Shown one piece after another: positions 8,575-18,843 of a DNA stretch of 64,000 nt (its first letter is position 1; each line of letters opens with the position of its first letter). Both the position numbers and the translations under genes were made by a program. The notes below the pieces were generated by a model. That model had not been told where the DNA came from and did not search any database. It was given only the letters and a program-made list of their open reading frames with translations. Origin of the DNA: Mixta theicola (lineage in GTDB: Bacteria > Pseudomonadota > Gammaproteobacteria > Enterobacterales > Enterobacteriaceae); assembly GCF_002895925.1 (NCBI RefSeq), contig NZ_NWUO01000014.1, positions 1-64,000 on the forward strand. Reading direction: 5' to 3'.

Positions 8575-10119
8575 ATGGCGGAGTCTCAACCCTTGCCAGA
8601 CGCGCCCTGCGGCGCCGAATATCTGCGCGCTGTACTGCGTTCGCCCGTTTACGAAGTAGCGCAGGTTACGCCGCTGCAAAAGATGGAAAAGCTGTCTGTC
8701 CGTCTGGGCAATACGGTGTTGGTTAAGCGCGAGGATCGTCAGCCGGTACACAGCTTTAAACTGCGCGGCGCCTACGCGATGATTGCCGGGCTGGATGAGG
8801 AACAAAAGGCGCGGGGCGTGGTCACCGCTTCAGCGGGAAATCACGCTCAGGGCGTAGCGCTTTCCGCCAGCAGGCTGGGGATTAAATCGTTGATTGTGAT
8901 GCCCGTCACCACGGCGGATATTAAAGTCGAGGCGGTACGTGCGTTTGGCGGTGAGGCTTACCTGTTCGGTGCAAACTTTGATGAGGCGAAAGCGAAGGCG
9001 ATCGAGCTGTCTGAGCTGCAAGGCTATACCTTTGTGCCGCCATTCGATCATCCTGCGGTCATTGCCGGTCAGGGAACGCTGGCGATGGAGCTGTTGCAGC
9101 AGGATGCGCATCTCGATCGCATTTTTGTTCCGGTGGGCGGCGGTGGGCTGGCGGCGGGCGTTGCGGTGTTGATTAAGCAGCTGATGCCGCAGATTAAAGT
9201 GATAGCGGTGGAAGCCGCAGAGTCAGCCTGTTTGCAGGCCGCGCTGAAGGCGGGCGAGCCGGTCGATTTACCGCGCGTCGGGCTGTTTGCCGAAGGCGTG
9301 GCGGTAAGGCGCATCGGCAGCGAGACCTTCCGTCTGTGTCAGGCGTATCTGGATGATATTGTTACCGTTGACAGCGATGCTATCTGCGCGGCGATGAAAG
9401 ATCTGTTTGAGGACGTGCGCGCCGTAGCTGAACCCTCCGGCGCCTTAGCGCTGGCCGGCATGAAAAAGTATATCCAGCAGCATAACCTACAGGGTGAGCG
9501 GCTGGCGCATATTCTTTCCGGCGCTAACGTCAACTTCCACGGGCTACGCTACGTCTCAGAGCGTTGTGAGCTTGGCGAGCAGCGCGAAGCGCTGCTCGCC
9601 GTCACGATCCCGGAACAGCAGGGCAGTTTCCTGAAATTCTGTCAAACGCTGGGTGGACGAGCGGTGACGGAATTTAACTATCGCTACGCCGATCTCAATA
9701 ACGCCTGCATTTTTGTTGGCGTTCGTCTGGCGCGCGGTCGGGAAGAACGACAGGAAATCATTGATGAGTTAACGACGGGCGGCTATCAGGTGGTTGATCT
9801 GTCCGATGATGAAATGGCCAAGCTGCATGTTCGTTACATGGTTGGCGGCCGCCCATCCAAGCCGCTGCGCGAACGCCTGTTCAGCTTTGAATTCCCGGAG
9901 GCGCCCGGTGCGCTGTTGAAATTCCTGCAAACGCTGGGCACGTACTGGAATATTTCACTGTTTCACTATCGTAGCCACGGCACCGACTATGGTCGGGTGC
10001 TGGCGGCGTTCGAACTGGGTGAGAATGAGCCGCGTTTTGAGGAGCATCTCACCGCGCTGGGCTACGATTTTCATGATGAAAGCCAGAATCCAGCGTTTCG
10101 TTTTTTCCTGGCAGGCTAG
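8575..10119 (+). CDS. ilvA: Biosynthetic threonine deaminase
   Basis: This 514-residue PLP enzyme makes 2-ketobutyrate, the committed precursor for isoleucine. The PLP lysine is K62 in HSFKLRGAY. The glycine loop VGGGGLAAGV binds the phosphate. The C-terminal third contains two ACT-like regulatory repeats (REALLAVTIPEQQGSF and RLFSFEFPEAPGAL), the site of isoleucine inhibition and valine activation. Length and domain order match E. coli IlvA. Its TAG is directly followed by the convergent ilvY stop with no spacer, so there is no room for a separate terminator. Confidence 0.97.
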   Translation: MAESQPLPDAPCGAEYLRAVLRSPVYEVAQVTPLQKMEKLSVRLGNTVLVKREDRQPVHSFKLRGAYAMIAGLDEEQKARGVVTASAGNHAQGVALSASRLGIKSLIVMPVTTADIKVEAVRAFGGEAYLFGANFDEAKAKAIELSELQGYTFVPPFDHPAVIAGQGTLAMELLQQDAHLDRIFVPVGGGGLAAGVAVLIKQLMPQIKVIAVEAAESACLQAALKAGEPVDLPRVGLFAEGVAVRRIGSETFRLCQAYLDDIVTVDSDAICAAMKDLFEDVRAVAEPSGALALAGMKKYIQQHNLQGERLAHILSGANVNFHGLRYVSERCELGEQREALLAVTIPEQQGSFLKFCQTLGGRAVTEFNYRYADLNNACIFVGVRLARGREERQEIIDELTTGGYQVVDLSDDEMAKLHVRYMVGGRPSKPLRERLFSFEFPEAPGALLKFLQTLGTYWNISLFHYRSHGTDYGRVLAAFELGENEPRFEEHLTALGYDFHDESQNPAFRFFLAG

Positions 10120-11001
10120 TTATAACAGCTGCCAGAACGCTTTAATCAGCGGCTCGCCGAGCCGCTTTTTCTGAACGCAGACGCCCAGTTCAAGGGGCAT
10201 AACAGAGTCGCTATCTTCCAGTACCAGCACCCGGTTTCGTACCGGTTCCGGGCTATTTTCCAGCACCACGTCAGGCAGCAGGGCAATACCACAGCCCAGC
10301 GCCACCATCGAAACAATCGCTTCATGACCGGAAACGGTCGCGTAAATAAGCGGATTGGCAATGCGCAGACGGCGAAACCACAGATCGATACGCCGCCGTG
10401 CCGGGCCCTGCTCCGGCAGGATAAAGGGGATCCGGGTCCAGTCCGGTTCGGGCTGTGTCGCCTGATTGCGTACCGGACAAGGCAGGGCTGGCGCAATCAA
10501 TACCAGGGGAATATGGCCCAGCGGCGTGAAACCAATACTGGCAGGCAGCGTTTCAGGGCGGCCGGCAATCGCCAGATCGGCTTCCCCGGTTTGGACTTTC
10601 TCCACGGCGTCGGCGGCGTCGCCGGTGGAAAGTTTAATTTCTACCTGTGGATGTTCAGCGCGAAAGCGGTCAAGTATCGGGGGCAGATGACTATAGGCAG
10701 CGGTAACGGAGCAGAACAGTCGCAGTTCGCCGCTCAGCGAAGGGCCATGCTGGTCTATGGCATGACGCATCTGCTGGTATTGCAACAGGGTTTGCTGCGC
10801 GAACTGACGCAATTGCTCGCCTGCGTCGGTCAGCGTAACGGTACGGTTATCGCGGAGAAACAGATTCTGGCCCAAATCTTCTTCCAGCCGCTGTATTTGG
10901 CGGGAGAGCGTAGAGGGCGAAACATGCATGGCGCGGGCGGTACGGCCAAAATGACGGCTTTCCGCCAGATGTAAAAAAAGCTTCAGGTCTCGTAAATCCA
11001 T
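10120..11001 (-). CDS. ilvY: LysR-family activator of ilvC
   Basis: A 293-residue LysR-type regulator matching E. coli IlvY. The N-terminal helix-turn-helix includes RTARAMHVSPSTLSRQIQRLE, and the effector domain ends VCVQKKRLGEPLIKAFWQLL. IlvY activates ilvC when acetolactate or acetohydroxybutyrate accumulates and represses itself. It is divergent from ilvC with a 165-bp shared control region. Its coding sequence ends at the base after ilvA ends. Confidence 0.95.
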   Translation of the reverse strand: MDLRDLKLFLHLAESRHFGRTARAMHVSPSTLSRQIQRLEEDLGQNLFLRDNRTVTLTDAGEQLRQFAQQTLLQYQQMRHAIDQHGPSLSGELRLFCSVTAAYSHLPPILDRFRAEHPQVEIKLSTGDAADAVEKVQTGEADLAIAGRPETLPASIGFTPLGHIPLVLIAPALPCPVRNQATQPEPDWTRIPFILPEQGPARRRIDLWFRRLRIANPLIYATVSGHEAIVSMVALGCGIALLPDVVLENSPEPVRNRVLVLEDSDSVMPLELGVCVQKKRLGEPLIKAFWQLL

Positions 11002-11024
11002 GCGATTCAGGCCTCATTTCTACG

Positions 11025-11039
11025 TTGCAGTTATTGCAA
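11025..11039. promoter_or_regulatory. Probable IlvY operator (TTGC-N7-GCAA)
   Basis: A perfect inverted repeat TTGC-AGTTATT-GCAA lies 24 bp upstream of the ilvY start codon. The symmetry and spacing fit a LysR-type recognition site and resemble the tandem IlvY operators of E. coli. Confidence 0.7.
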
Positions 11040-11044
11040 TGCGA

Positions 11045-11072
11045 CGTTGTTAATATATCAATTTAAGCAACG
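11045..11072. promoter_or_regulatory. Possible second IlvY operator
   Basis: CGTTG and CAACG form the ends of a 28-bp imperfect inverted repeat immediately beside the first site on the ilvC side. Two adjacent sites match the architecture of the E. coli ilvYC control region, where the second overlaps the ilvC -35. This one is more degenerate. Confidence 0.45.
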
Positions 11073-11166
11073 GATTTCCTGTCATATGATGGGGCTATAG
11101 AAGGCGAGGCTGTAACAGGCTTCGCGCAATAAATAACGGTAAACACAACCTCAAAACGGAGTGCCC

Positions 11167-12642
11167 ATGGCTAACTATTTCAACACTTTGAACCTGCGTC
11201 AGCAGCTGGCGCAATTAGGTAAATGTCGCTTTATGATGCGTGATGAGTTTGCTGATGAAGCAAGTTACCTGAAAGGGAAAAAAGTCGTCATTGTTGGCTG
11301 TGGCGCTCAGGGCCTTAATCAGGGCCTTAATATGCGTGATTCCGGTCTTGATGTCTCTTACGCGCTGCGTGCCGAAGCGATTGCTGAAAAGCGCGCCTCC
11401 TGGCGCAAGGCCACCGAGAACGGTTTTAAAGTCGGTACTTATGAAGAGCTGATCCCGCAGGCCGATCTGGTGGTTAACCTGACGCCGGACAAACAGCACT
11501 CGGCGGTGGTAAAGGCGGTGCAGCCGATGATGAAAGATGGCGCGGCGCTGGGATATTCCCACGGTTTTAACATCGTTGAGGTGGGTGAAGAGATCCGTAA
11601 AGATATTACCGTGGTGATGGTTGCGCCGAAATGTCCGGGTACTGAAGTCCGTGAAGAGTATAAGCGTGGCTTTGGCGTGCCGACGCTGATTGCGGTACAT
11701 CCGGAAAACGATCCCAAAGGTGAAGGTATGGCGATTGCCAAAGCCTGGGCCGCGGCGACCGGCGGCCATCGCGCGGGCGTGCTGGAATCTTCCTTCGTTG
11801 CCGAAGTGAAGTCTGACCTGATGGGCGAACAGACCATTCTCTGCGGCATGCTGCAGGCGGGTTCTCTGCTGTGCTACGACAAGCTGGTGGCCGACGGTAC
11901 CGATCCGGCTTACGCAGGCAAGCTGCTGCAGTACGGCTGGGAGACTATCACCGAATCGCTGAAACACGGCGGTATTACGCTGATGATGGATCGCCTCTCC
12001 AACACGGCTAAGCTGCGCGCTTTTGCGCTGTCTGAACAGCTGAAAACCATTATGGCGCCGTTGTTTCAGAAGCATATGGACGACATCATTTCCGGTGAAT
12101 TCTCTTCCGGCATGATGGCTGACTGGGCGAATGACGATAAAAAACTGCTGACCTGGCGTGAAGAAACCGGCCAGACCGCGTTTGAAAACTCGCCGCAGTA
12201 CGAAGGCAAGATTTCCGAGCAGGAATACTACGATCGCGGCGTAATCATGGTAGCGATGGTAAAAGCGGGCGTTGAGTTGGCGTTCGAAACTATGGTCGAT
12301 TCCGGCATTATTGAGGAGTCCGCCTACTACGAATCGCTGCACGAGCTGCCGCTGATCGCCAATACCATTGCGCGTAAACGCCTGTATGAAATGAACGTGG
12401 TAATCTCTGATACCGCGGAATATGGCAACTATCTGTTTGCTAACGCCGCAGTGCCGTTACTGAAAGAGTTTATGACGACGCTGCAGACAGGCGACTTAGG
12501 GAAAGAGGTTGCATCAGCCGCGGTAGATAACGCACAGCTGCGTGACGTTAACGAAGCGGTTTGTAACCACCCGATTGAAGCGGTGGGCCGTAAGCTGCGT
12601 GGTTATATGACCGATATGAAACGTATTTCCGTTGCAGGCTGA
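11167..12642 (+). CDS. ilvC: Ketol-acid reductoisomerase (class II)
   Basis: This 491-residue NADPH- and Mg-dependent enzyme isomerises and reduces acetolactate or acetohydroxybutyrate. It is colinear with the long class II enzyme of E. coli (491 aa), with two knotted C-terminal domains. The Rossmann motif is [10 protein letters not shown] (about residues 44-53), and the metal-binding regions include [13 protein letters not shown] start at ATG ([10 protein letters not shown]) because GGAG lies 5 bases upstream. A GTG two codons earlier overlaps that element. It is expressed from its own IlvY-controlled promoter. Confidence 0.97.
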   Translation: MANYFNTLNLRQQLAQLGKCRFMMRDEFADEASYLKGKKVVIVGCGAQGLNQGLNMRDSGLDVSYALRAEAIAEKRASWRKATENGFKVGTYEELIPQADLVVNLTPDKQHSAVVKAVQPMMKDGAALGYSHGFNIVEVGEEIRKDITVVMVAPKCPGTEVREEYKRGFGVPTLIAVHPENDPKGEGMAIAKAWAAATGGHRAGVLESSFVAEVKSDLMGEQTILCGMLQAGSLLCYDKLVADGTDPAYAGKLLQYGWETITESLKHGGITLMMDRLSNTAKLRAFALSEQLKTIMAPLFQKHMDDIISGEFSSGMMADWANDDKKLLTWREETGQTAFENSPQYEGKISEQEYYDRGVIMVAMVKAGVELAFETMVDSGIIEESAYYESLHELPLIANTIARKRLYEMNVVISDTAEYGNYLFANAAVPLLKEFMTTLQTGDLGKEVASAAVDNAQLRDVNEAVCNHPIEAVGRKLRGYMTDMKRISVAG

Positions 12643-12660
12643 TTCCCCGTCGTCTTTCGG

Positions 12661-12770
12661 CTTGCCGATGTATTGGCTGCGCTCGTACATCCCAGTCACA
12701 TAGTTATCTGTGCTCCTGGGGTTGTACTCACTGGCCGCCTTTCTGCAAGTCGAAACCCCTGGAGGAATCT
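12661..12770. repeat. Probable interspersed intergenic repeat after ilvC
   Basis: Non-coding sequence between ilvC and the ppiC terminator contains near-perfect inverted arms CTCCTGGGGTT (12713) and AACCCCTGGAG (12754) with one mismatch. They flank CACTGGCCGCCTTTCTGCAAG. To the left is another imperfect palindrome, CACATAGTTATCTGTG. From memory this resembles a family of short intergenic elements with a GCCGCCTTCCTGCAACTCGAA-like core seen in related enterobacteria. No second copy was seen in this window. Confidence 0.5.
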
Positions 12771-12810
12771 CCTACAACGTAGACTGGATAAGCGAAGCGC
12801 CAGCAGGCAA

Positions 12811-12840
12811 AAACCGGTGTTGAATACACCGGTTTTTTTA
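12811..12840. terminator. Bidirectional terminator between ilvC and ppiC
   Basis: A perfect 10-bp stem AAACCGGTGT / ACACCGGTTT with loop TGAAT is followed by T on the plus strand and preceded by A. It ends directly before the ppiC stop codon and serves both convergent genes. Confidence 0.92.
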
Positions 12841-13122
12841 CTAGTTGCGGTACAGCACCTTGATGATGTGATAGCCAAACTGGGTATGCAGAGGTCCGTA
12901 AGGCGTCAGCAGAGGACAGGAAAAAACGACTTTATCGAAAGCCGGCACCATTGCCCCTTTTTTAAACTCGCCCAGATGCCCGCCTTTACGTCCGCTCGGA
13001 CAGGTTGAATGTTTTTTCGCCAGCTTTTCAAAGTCTGCGCCCTTTTCCAGCTGCGCTAACAGCTCCTGAGCCAGTTTCTCTTCTTTTACAAGGATATGCA
13101 TTGCTGCTGCAGTTTTTGCCAT
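12841..13122 (-). CDS. ppiC: Parvulin-type peptidyl-prolyl isomerase PpiC
   Basis: A 93-residue single-domain parvulin, the same size as E. coli PpiC (93 aa), without a signal peptide and so cytoplasmic. Conserved parvulin elements are visible: the N-terminal [11 protein letters not shown], the middle [15 protein letters not shown], and the C-terminal [11 protein letters not shown]. It catalyses cis-trans isomerisation of X-Pro bonds. It is divergent from rep, with an 83-bp spacer. Confidence 0.95.
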   Translation of the reverse strand: MAKTAAAMHILVKEEKLAQELLAQLEKGADFEKLAKKHSTCPSGRKGGHLGEFKKGAMVPAFDKVVFSCPLLTPYGPLHTQFGYHIIKVLYRN

Positions 13123-13205
13123 GATCGTGCCTTGAGTCGTATGGATGCTGCTGGATATACTACCACGCTGTTAGTTAACCCTTCTTCTTTTCACTGAGTA
13201 CTGCT

Positions 13206-15230
13206 ATGCGTCTGAATCCCAGCCAACAACAAGCCGTCGAATATGTCACCGGCCCGTGCCTGGTGCTGGCGGGCGCGGGTTCCGGCAAGACGCGCGTCAT
13301 TACCAATAAAATTGCCCATCTGATCCGTGAGAGCGGCTATCAGGCCCGCCATATTGCGGCGGTCACCTTTACCAATAAAGCCTCACGCGAAATGAAAGAG
13401 CGTGTGGCGCAAACATTGGGCCGCAAAGAAGCGCGCGGACTGATGATTTCCACCTTCCATACGCTGGGGCTGGAAATTATCAAACGCGAATATGCCGCGC
13501 TGGGGATGAAATCTAACTTTTCCCTGTTTGACGATCAGGATCAGCTGGCGCTGCTAAAAGATTTAACCGAACAGTGGCTGGAAAATGATAAAAATCTGCT
13601 GCAGCAGCTGGTTTCTACCCTTTCTAACTGGAAAAACGATCTGGTCGATCCCGCGCATGCTCAGGAGCGGGCGCAGTCGGAGCGGGATCGTATTTTCGCC
13701 CACTGTTATGCGCTGTACGATCGTCATCTTAAATCCTGTAATGTGCTGGACTTTGATGACTTAATCCTGCTGCCAACGCTACTGTTGCAGCGCAATCAAG
13801 AGGTTCGGGAACGCTGGCAACAGCGCATTCGCTATCTGCTGGTGGATGAATATCAGGACACCAACACCAGCCAGTATGAGCTGGTAAAACTGCTGGTCGG
13901 CGCTCGGGCGCGCTTCACCGTAGTAGGCGATGACGATCAGTCGATCTATTCCTGGCGCGGCGCGCGGCCGCAAAACCTGGTGCTGTTAAAAGAGGATTTT
14001 CCGGCGCTGCAGGTCATTAAGCTGGAGCAAAACTACCGTTCGACTGAGCGTATTCTGAAGGCGGCAAATATTCTGATCGCCAATAATCCGCACGTATTTG
14101 AAAAACGTCTGTTTTCCCGGCTGGGCTATGGCGCCGAGCTAAAAGTGCTGAGCGCTAATCATGAGGATCACGAGGCGGAGCGCGTTACCGGCGAGCTTAT
14201 TGCGCACCATTTTATTAATAAAACGCAGTATAAAGATTACGCCATCCTTTATCGCGGCAACCACCAGTCGCGCGTATTTGAAAAGATGCTGATGCAAAAC
14301 CGCATTCCCTATCGTATTTCGGGCGGGACATCCTTCTTTTCGCGTCCAGAAATAAAAGATCTGCTGGCCTATCTGCGCGTATTAACTAATCCGGACGATG
14401 ACAGCGCTTTTTTACGCATTATTAATACGCCGCGTCGTGAAATCGGCCCGGCAACGCTGCAAAAGCTGGGCGAATGGGCCAATCAGCGTAATAAGAGTCT
14501 GTTCAGCGCCAGCTTCGATTTAGGGCTGGGCCAAACGCTTACAGGCCGCAGCCTGGAAAATCTTCAGCGTTTTACCGGCTGGCTGCAGGAAGTTGCCCGG
14601 CTGGCGGAGCGGGAGCCGATTAATGCGGTACGTGATTTAATTCGCGGCATCGACTATGAAAGCTGGCTGTTTGAAACGTCCGCCAGCCCGAAAGCCGCTG
14701 AAATGCGCATGAAAAACGTCAATACGCTATTCCAGTGGATGACGGAAATGCTGGAAGGCAGCGAGCTGGACGAGCCAATGACGCTGACGCAGGTGGTTAC
14801 CCGCTTTACGCTGCGCGATATGATGGAGCGCGGCGAAAACGATGAAGAATTGGATCAGGTTCAGCTGATGACGCTGCACGCGTCGAAGGGCCTGGAGTTC
14901 CCCTATGTTTATCTGGTTGGCATGGAAGAGGGGCTGCTGCCGCATCAAAGCAGCATCGACGAAGATAACATAGAGGAAGAACGGCGGCTGGCCTACGTTG
15001 GCATTACCCGCGCGCAGCAAGAACTCACGTTCACGCTGTGTCGTGAACGTCGGCAATATGGTGAACTGGTACGTCCGCAGCCGAGCCGTTTTTTACTGGA
15101 GCTGCCGCAGGATGACCTGATGTGGGAAACCGAGCGTAAGGTAGTCAGTGCGGAAGAGCGCATGAAAACCGGGCAGAGTCGAGTTGCCGGTTTGCGCGCA
15201 ATGCTGGATAAAGCAAAAAAAGGGGCCTGA
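13206..15230 (+). CDS. rep: ATP-dependent DNA helicase Rep
   Basis: A 674-residue superfamily 1A 3'-5' helicase, colinear with E. coli Rep. Motif I is AGAGSGKT (about residues 22-29), motif Ia is [16 protein letters not shown], and motif II is VDEYQDTN. Motif III is [15 protein letters not shown], and motif VI is [18 protein letters not shown]. The basic C-terminal tail ending [10 protein letters not shown] corresponds to the part that docks on DnaB, letting Rep clear proteins ahead of replication forks. It is distinguished from the second family member in this window, uvrD, by length and tail. Confidence 0.97.
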   Translation: MRLNPSQQQAVEYVTGPCLVLAGAGSGKTRVITNKIAHLIRESGYQARHIAAVTFTNKASREMKERVAQTLGRKEARGLMISTFHTLGLEIIKREYAALGMKSNFSLFDDQDQLALLKDLTEQWLENDKNLLQQLVSTLSNWKNDLVDPAHAQERAQSERDRIFAHCYALYDRHLKSCNVLDFDDLILLPTLLLQRNQEVRERWQQRIRYLLVDEYQDTNTSQYELVKLLVGARARFTVVGDDDQSIYSWRGARPQNLVLLKEDFPALQVIKLEQNYRSTERILKAANILIANNPHVFEKRLFSRLGYGAELKVLSANHEDHEAERVTGELIAHHFINKTQYKDYAILYRGNHQSRVFEKMLMQNRIPYRISGGTSFFSRPEIKDLLAYLRVLTNPDDDSAFLRIINTPRREIGPATLQKLGEWANQRNKSLFSASFDLGLGQTLTGRSLENLQRFTGWLQEVARLAEREPINAVRDLIRGIDYESWLFETSASPKAAEMRMKNVNTLFQWMTEMLEGSELDEPMTLTQVVTRFTLRDMMERGENDEELDQVQLMTLHASKGLEFPYVYLVGMEEGLLPHQSSIDEDNIEEERRLAYVGITRAQQELTFTLCRERRQYGELVRPQPSRFLLELPQDDLMWETERKVVSAEERMKTGQSRVAGLRAMLDKAKKGA

Positions 15231-15269
15231 TAAAGCTGGGCTGCGTCTGAGATTGCGCAGCCCAACGGG

Positions 15270-16754
15270 TTAAATTACCGTAAGCGGCCAGTGGACATAA
15301 GATTGCCAGCGGCTCTCCTGTTCCAGCATTTCCGCGCGTAGCGGGTGAGCCTGTAACCAGCCCGGCGGCAACAGCACCTGTAACGCCTCATCATCACTAT
15401 GCAGGCGCACTGTCGGCAACGTATCGTCACGCCGACGGCTGGCGAAAATTACCGCCAGACGCAGCAGCCGACACATGCGTTCCGCCTCGCGGGGCGGAAC
15501 GGCATTTTGCTGATTCAGCAGCGCCAGATCGATGCCGTTACTTTGATTCTGCAGCAGCGTAGCCAACAGCTTTTTCTGAGCGGGCGTGAACCCTGGCAGA
15601 TCAAGATAGCGCACCAGATAAGCGGCGTGCTGAGTGGCAAGACGGAAGTCAACGCTCAGGCCAATTTCATGGATCAGGCAGGCGCTTTCCAGCAGTTCGC
15701 GACAATAAGTATCCAGCGTCCAGTGAGGGCTAACCTGTCGCACAAAGCTCACCGCCAGCTGACGTACGCGCTCCGCCTGCTCAACGTCAATAATAAAACG
15801 ACGCTGAATATTGTGGATAGTCCGGCTGCGAATATCGCGATCGACCGGATAGTGCAGCATACCGTACAGCAACCCTTCACGCAGGGCGCCGCCCGCCAGC
15901 GTCATACTTTCAATATTTAATTCTTCAAAGATGGCAATCAGGATAGAGAGTCCGCTGGGGAAAACCAACGCCCGCTCCAGCGTCAGGCCTTCGATCTCCA
16001 GCTCTTCAAGCTTGCCGCACTTAATCGCCCGCTGCTTAAGCTGCTGCAGCTTATCCAGCGTAATGCGCTCGTCCATGCCCTGCGCCACCATGATTTCCTG
16101 CAGCGCTTGCACGGTACCGGAAGCGCCCACGCAAATTTGCCAGCCCTGCGCGCGTAATCGTTCGGCGACAGGCTGAATAATGGCGCGGGCGGCCTGTTCC
16201 GCCTGCTCAAAATTCGCTTTACCCAAATGTCGGTCAGCGAAATAATGCTCCAGCCAGGTGACGCAGCCCATCGACAGGCTGAACAGCGCGGTAGTTTGCG
16301 CGCCAGTGCCGGTAACCAGTTCGGTGCTGCCGCCGCCGATATCTACCACCAGGCGTTCATCAGAACCACCGGTAGTATGCGCCACGCCCTGATAAATCAG
16401 CCGCGCTTCCTCTTCTCCGCTAATAACGTTGACTAAACAGCCAAGAATCGCTTCCGCCTGGGTGAGGAAATGTTTCGCGTTTGCTGCCAGACGCAGCGTG
16501 GCCGTTGCTACCACGCGAATCTGATCGGCCGGAATATCCTGCAGCTGCTCGGAAAACAGCCTCAGGCACTGCAAGCCTCGCTCCATCGCTTCTTCAGAAA
16601 GCTCTCCGGCGCCGTTGAGGCCGGCGGCGAGGCGCACTTTACGCTTGATGCGGGCGACGGTCTGGATATTTCCCGCCACCTCGCGCACCACTAACATATG
16701 AAAGCTGTTAGAGCCTAAATCAATCGCAGCATAAAGTGACGACGCGCTGAACAT
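15270..16754 (-). CDS. gppA: Guanosine pentaphosphatase / exopolyphosphatase GppA
   Basis: This 494-residue Ppx/GppA phosphatase has exactly the E. coli length. It converts pppGpp to ppGpp and can degrade polyphosphate. The actin-like ATPase fold shows [15 protein letters not shown] at the N-terminus, the [13 protein letters not shown] catalytic region and [11 protein letters not shown]. The C-terminal HD-like half contains [12 protein letters not shown] use the ATG of [10 protein letters not shown], which lies 7 bases beyond the rhlB stop codon. A longer reading frame would run back into rhlB. Close packing suggests cotranscription with rhlB. Confidence 0.95.
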   Translation of the reverse strand: MFSASSLYAAIDLGSNSFHMLVVREVAGNIQTVARIKRKVRLAAGLNGAGELSEEAMERGLQCLRLFSEQLQDIPADQIRVVATATLRLAANAKHFLTQAEAILGCLVNVISGEEEARLIYQGVAHTTGGSDERLVVDIGGGSTELVTGTGAQTTALFSLSMGCVTWLEHYFADRHLGKANFEQAEQAARAIIQPVAERLRAQGWQICVGASGTVQALQEIMVAQGMDERITLDKLQQLKQRAIKCGKLEELEIEGLTLERALVFPSGLSILIAIFEELNIESMTLAGGALREGLLYGMLHYPVDRDIRSRTIHNIQRRFIIDVEQAERVRQLAVSFVRQVSPHWTLDTYCRELLESACLIHEIGLSVDFRLATQHAAYLVRYLDLPGFTPAQKKLLATLLQNQSNGIDLALLNQQNAVPPREAERMCRLLRLAVIFASRRRDDTLPTVRLHSDDEALQVLLPPGWLQAHPLRAEMLEQESRWQSYVHWPLTVI

Positions 16755-16761
16755 GGTGTGA

Positions 16762-18054
16762 TTAACCTGAACGTTTACGGTTATTGTTACGCGGCGCACC
16801 ACTGCGGCGGTTGTTGCCCGCGGCACGGCGCGGACCGCTACCCGGACGGTTACGCGTCAGGCGTTTCGGCGGCGGAAGATCGGTCATCAACGCGTCGCTG
16901 TTATATTTACTTACCGGAATGCCGTGACCGATATATTCTTCAATTGCGGGCAGGTTCAGCGCGTACTCTTCACAGGCGAGGCTGATAGAGTGACCGCTGG
17001 CGCCGGCGCGCCCGGTACGGCCGATACGATGAACGTAATCTTCACAGTCGTCAGGCAGATCGTAGTTAAAGACGTGCGTCACCGCCGGAATATGCAGGCC
17101 GCGCGCTGCGACATCAGTCGCTACCAGAATGTCTACGTCGCCACGGGTAAAATCTTCCAGAATACGCAGGCGTTTTTTCTGCGCCACGTCACCGGTCAGC
17201 AATCCTACACGATGTCCATCGGCCGCCAGGTGGCCCCAGATATCTTCGCAACGATGCTTGGTATTGGCGAAAATAATGGCGCGATCCGGCCACTCTTCTT
17301 CAATAAGCGTTTGCAGCAGGCGCATCTTCTCTTCATTCGAAGGGTAGAACAGCTCCTCCTGAATGCGGTGGCCCGTTTTCTGGTCCGGCTCGATTTCAAT
17401 ATGCTCGACGTTATTCATATGCTCAAACGCCAGCTCGCGTACGCGATAAGAGAGCGTGGCGGAGAACAGCATGCTCAGGCGCTGATTGGCCGCAGGCATA
17501 CGGCGGAACAGCCAGCGAATATCTTTAATGAAGCCCAGATCGAACATACGATCGGCCTCATCCAGCACCACCACCTGAATAGCGCCAAGGTTAATATGGT
17601 TCTGTTTAGCGTAATCGATCAGACGGCCCGTGGTGCCAACCAGAATATCGACGCCTTTTTCCAGCACTTTTAGCTGTTTGTCGTAGCCGTCGCCGCCGTA
17701 GGCCAGGCCGAGCTTCAGGCCGGTCGACTGCGCCAGCGGTTCAGCATCGGCATGAATCTGTACGGCCAGTTCGCGAGTCGGCGCCATGATCAGCGCGCGC
17801 GGCTGATTAATCTGATGGCCTTCGGCAACAGGGTGAGAAAGCAAATAATGGAACGTTGACGTTAAAAACGCCATCGTTTTGCCGGTTCCGGTTTGCGCCT
17901 GGCCCGCGACATCGCGCCCTTCCAGTGTAAGGGGCAATGCTAACGCCTGGATCGGCGTACAATTATGGAAGCCTTTCTTTTCAAGGGCTTCGATAACCTG
18001 TGGGTGCAGGGCGAAGTCGGAAAACTTCTGTTCGGTTAAGTGTGTTTTGCTCAT
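16762..18054 (-). CDS. rhlB: DEAD-box RNA helicase RhlB
   Basis: A 430-residue DEAD-box helicase that, in E. coli, unwinds RNA inside the RNase E degradosome. The Q motif is in [13 protein letters not shown]. Motif I is AQTGTGKT (about residues 53-60), motif II is [10 protein letters not shown], motif III is SAT, and motif VI is [10 protein letters not shown]. The C-terminal tail is rich in Arg, Gly, Pro and Asn ([15 protein letters not shown]), the basic tail that helps RNA binding. It is divergent from trxA, and gppA follows downstream on the same strand. Confidence 0.96.
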   Translation of the reverse strand: MSKTHLTEQKFSDFALHPQVIEALEKKGFHNCTPIQALALPLTLEGRDVAGQAQTGTGKTMAFLTSTFHYLLSHPVAEGHQINQPRALIMAPTRELAVQIHADAEPLAQSTGLKLGLAYGGDGYDKQLKVLEKGVDILVGTTGRLIDYAKQNHINLGAIQVVVLDEADRMFDLGFIKDIRWLFRRMPAANQRLSMLFSATLSYRVRELAFEHMNNVEHIEIEPDQKTGHRIQEELFYPSNEEKMRLLQTLIEEEWPDRAIIFANTKHRCEDIWGHLAADGHRVGLLTGDVAQKKRLRILEDFTRGDVDILVATDVAARGLHIPAVTHVFNYDLPDDCEDYVHRIGRTGRAGASGHSISLACEEYALNLPAIEEYIGHGIPVSKYNSDALMTDLPPPKRLTRNRPGSGPRRAAGNNRRSGAPRNNNRKRSG

Positions 18055-18171
18055 AGTGTGGTAGAATATCAGCTTACTATTGCTTTACGAAAGCGTATCC
18101 GGTGAAATAAAGTCAACCTACGTTGGCAGATTTTACGCCAACCAGCCAGGCATAATCTTGTGGAGTAAGAC

Positions 18172-18504
18172 ATGAGCAGCGATAAAATCGTTCATCTAAC
18201 CGACAAAAGCTTTGAAACCGACGTGCTGAAAGCCGAAGGTTTAACGCTGGTGGACTTCTGGGCAGAATGGTGTGGTCCATGCAAAATGATCGCCCCGATC
18301 CTCGACGAAGTAGCCGAAGAGTATGACGGTAAGCTGACCATTGCCAAACTGAATATCGATGAGAACCCGGAAACGGCGCCGAAATACGGTATTCGCGGCA
18401 TCCCGACGCTGCTGCTGTTTAAAAATGGCGAAGTTGCAGCGACCAAAGTTGGCGCGCTGTCTAAAGGCCAGCTCAAAGAGTTCCTGAACGCGAACCTGAG
18501 CTGA
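18172..18504 (+). CDS. trxA: Thioredoxin 1
   Basis: A 110-residue thioredoxin with the redox site WCGPC at residues 33-37 and the cis-proline in [11 protein letters not shown]. It is almost identical to E. coli TrxA (109 aa), with one additional serine after the start. It reduces ribonucleotide reductase and other disulfides in the cytoplasm. GGAG sits 7 bases before the ATG. It lies upstream of rho, as in E. coli, separated by a long leader. Confidence 0.98.
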   Translation: MSSDKIVHLTDKSFETDVLKAEGLTLVDFWAEWCGPCKMIAPILDEVAEEYDGKLTIAKLNIDENPETAPKYGIRGIPTLLLFKNGEVAATKVGALSKGQLKEFLNANLS

Positions 18505-18510
18505 TTCATT

Positions 18511-18560
18511 GCCGGCGCTGGCGGTCAGAGTAATTTTTGCCAGACCGCTAGACGCCCGGC
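18511..18560 (+). terminator. Imperfect hairpin after trxA
   Basis: Left arm GCCGGCGCTGGCGGTC and right arm GACCGCTAGACGCCCGGC pair imperfectly around a 16-base loop containing ATTTTT. It begins 7 bases after the trxA stop codon. The lack of a T-run after the stem makes it a weak or partial terminator, consistent with some read-through into rho. Confidence 0.45.
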
Positions 18561-18843
18561 ATGAAGCGTGCTAAGTTAAATCTACTGCATTACGAACTTA
18601 CCTGTAGTTTGTTTCCCTTGTTGAACGCTGGCGTTATCTTCACAGTGCCTCAACAATCTGACAGTTAGCATCAATTTCCGGTATCTGTTTTCAACCGTCT
18701 CCTCGTTTTCAGATCGGCATTCACGCATAAGATCATCGGGCAGACACGGAAACGGAGCCATTAACGGGCATGGACCTTCTTTATTGCCATACCATTCACG
18801 ACAACCTTTTCGAGATATACCCCGAGTTTAAGAACCCACCATT
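18561..18843 (+). promoter_or_regulatory. rho leader region
   Basis: This 283-bp non-coding stretch precedes rho. In E. coli the corresponding leader mediates autoregulation, in which Rho terminates its own transcript early, and it also carries a poorly conserved leader ORF (rhoL). Here the only early ORF starts at an ATG at 18560 (35 codons, MKRAKLNLLHYELT...) and has no good ribosome binding site. I do not call it a gene. The sequence is pyrimidine-rich (for example CAACCGTCTCCTCG), as expected of Rho-loading RNA. Confidence 0.4.

Noticed and set aside
11215-12342. 375-codon minus-strand ORF
   Set aside because: It is a shadow of ilvC, with no family resemblance and no start signal.
18560-18667. 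35-codon ORF in the rho leader
   Set aside because: It has no Shine-Dalgarno, no similarity to the E. coli rhoL peptide that I can see, and its ATG sits on the arm of the trxA hairpin.
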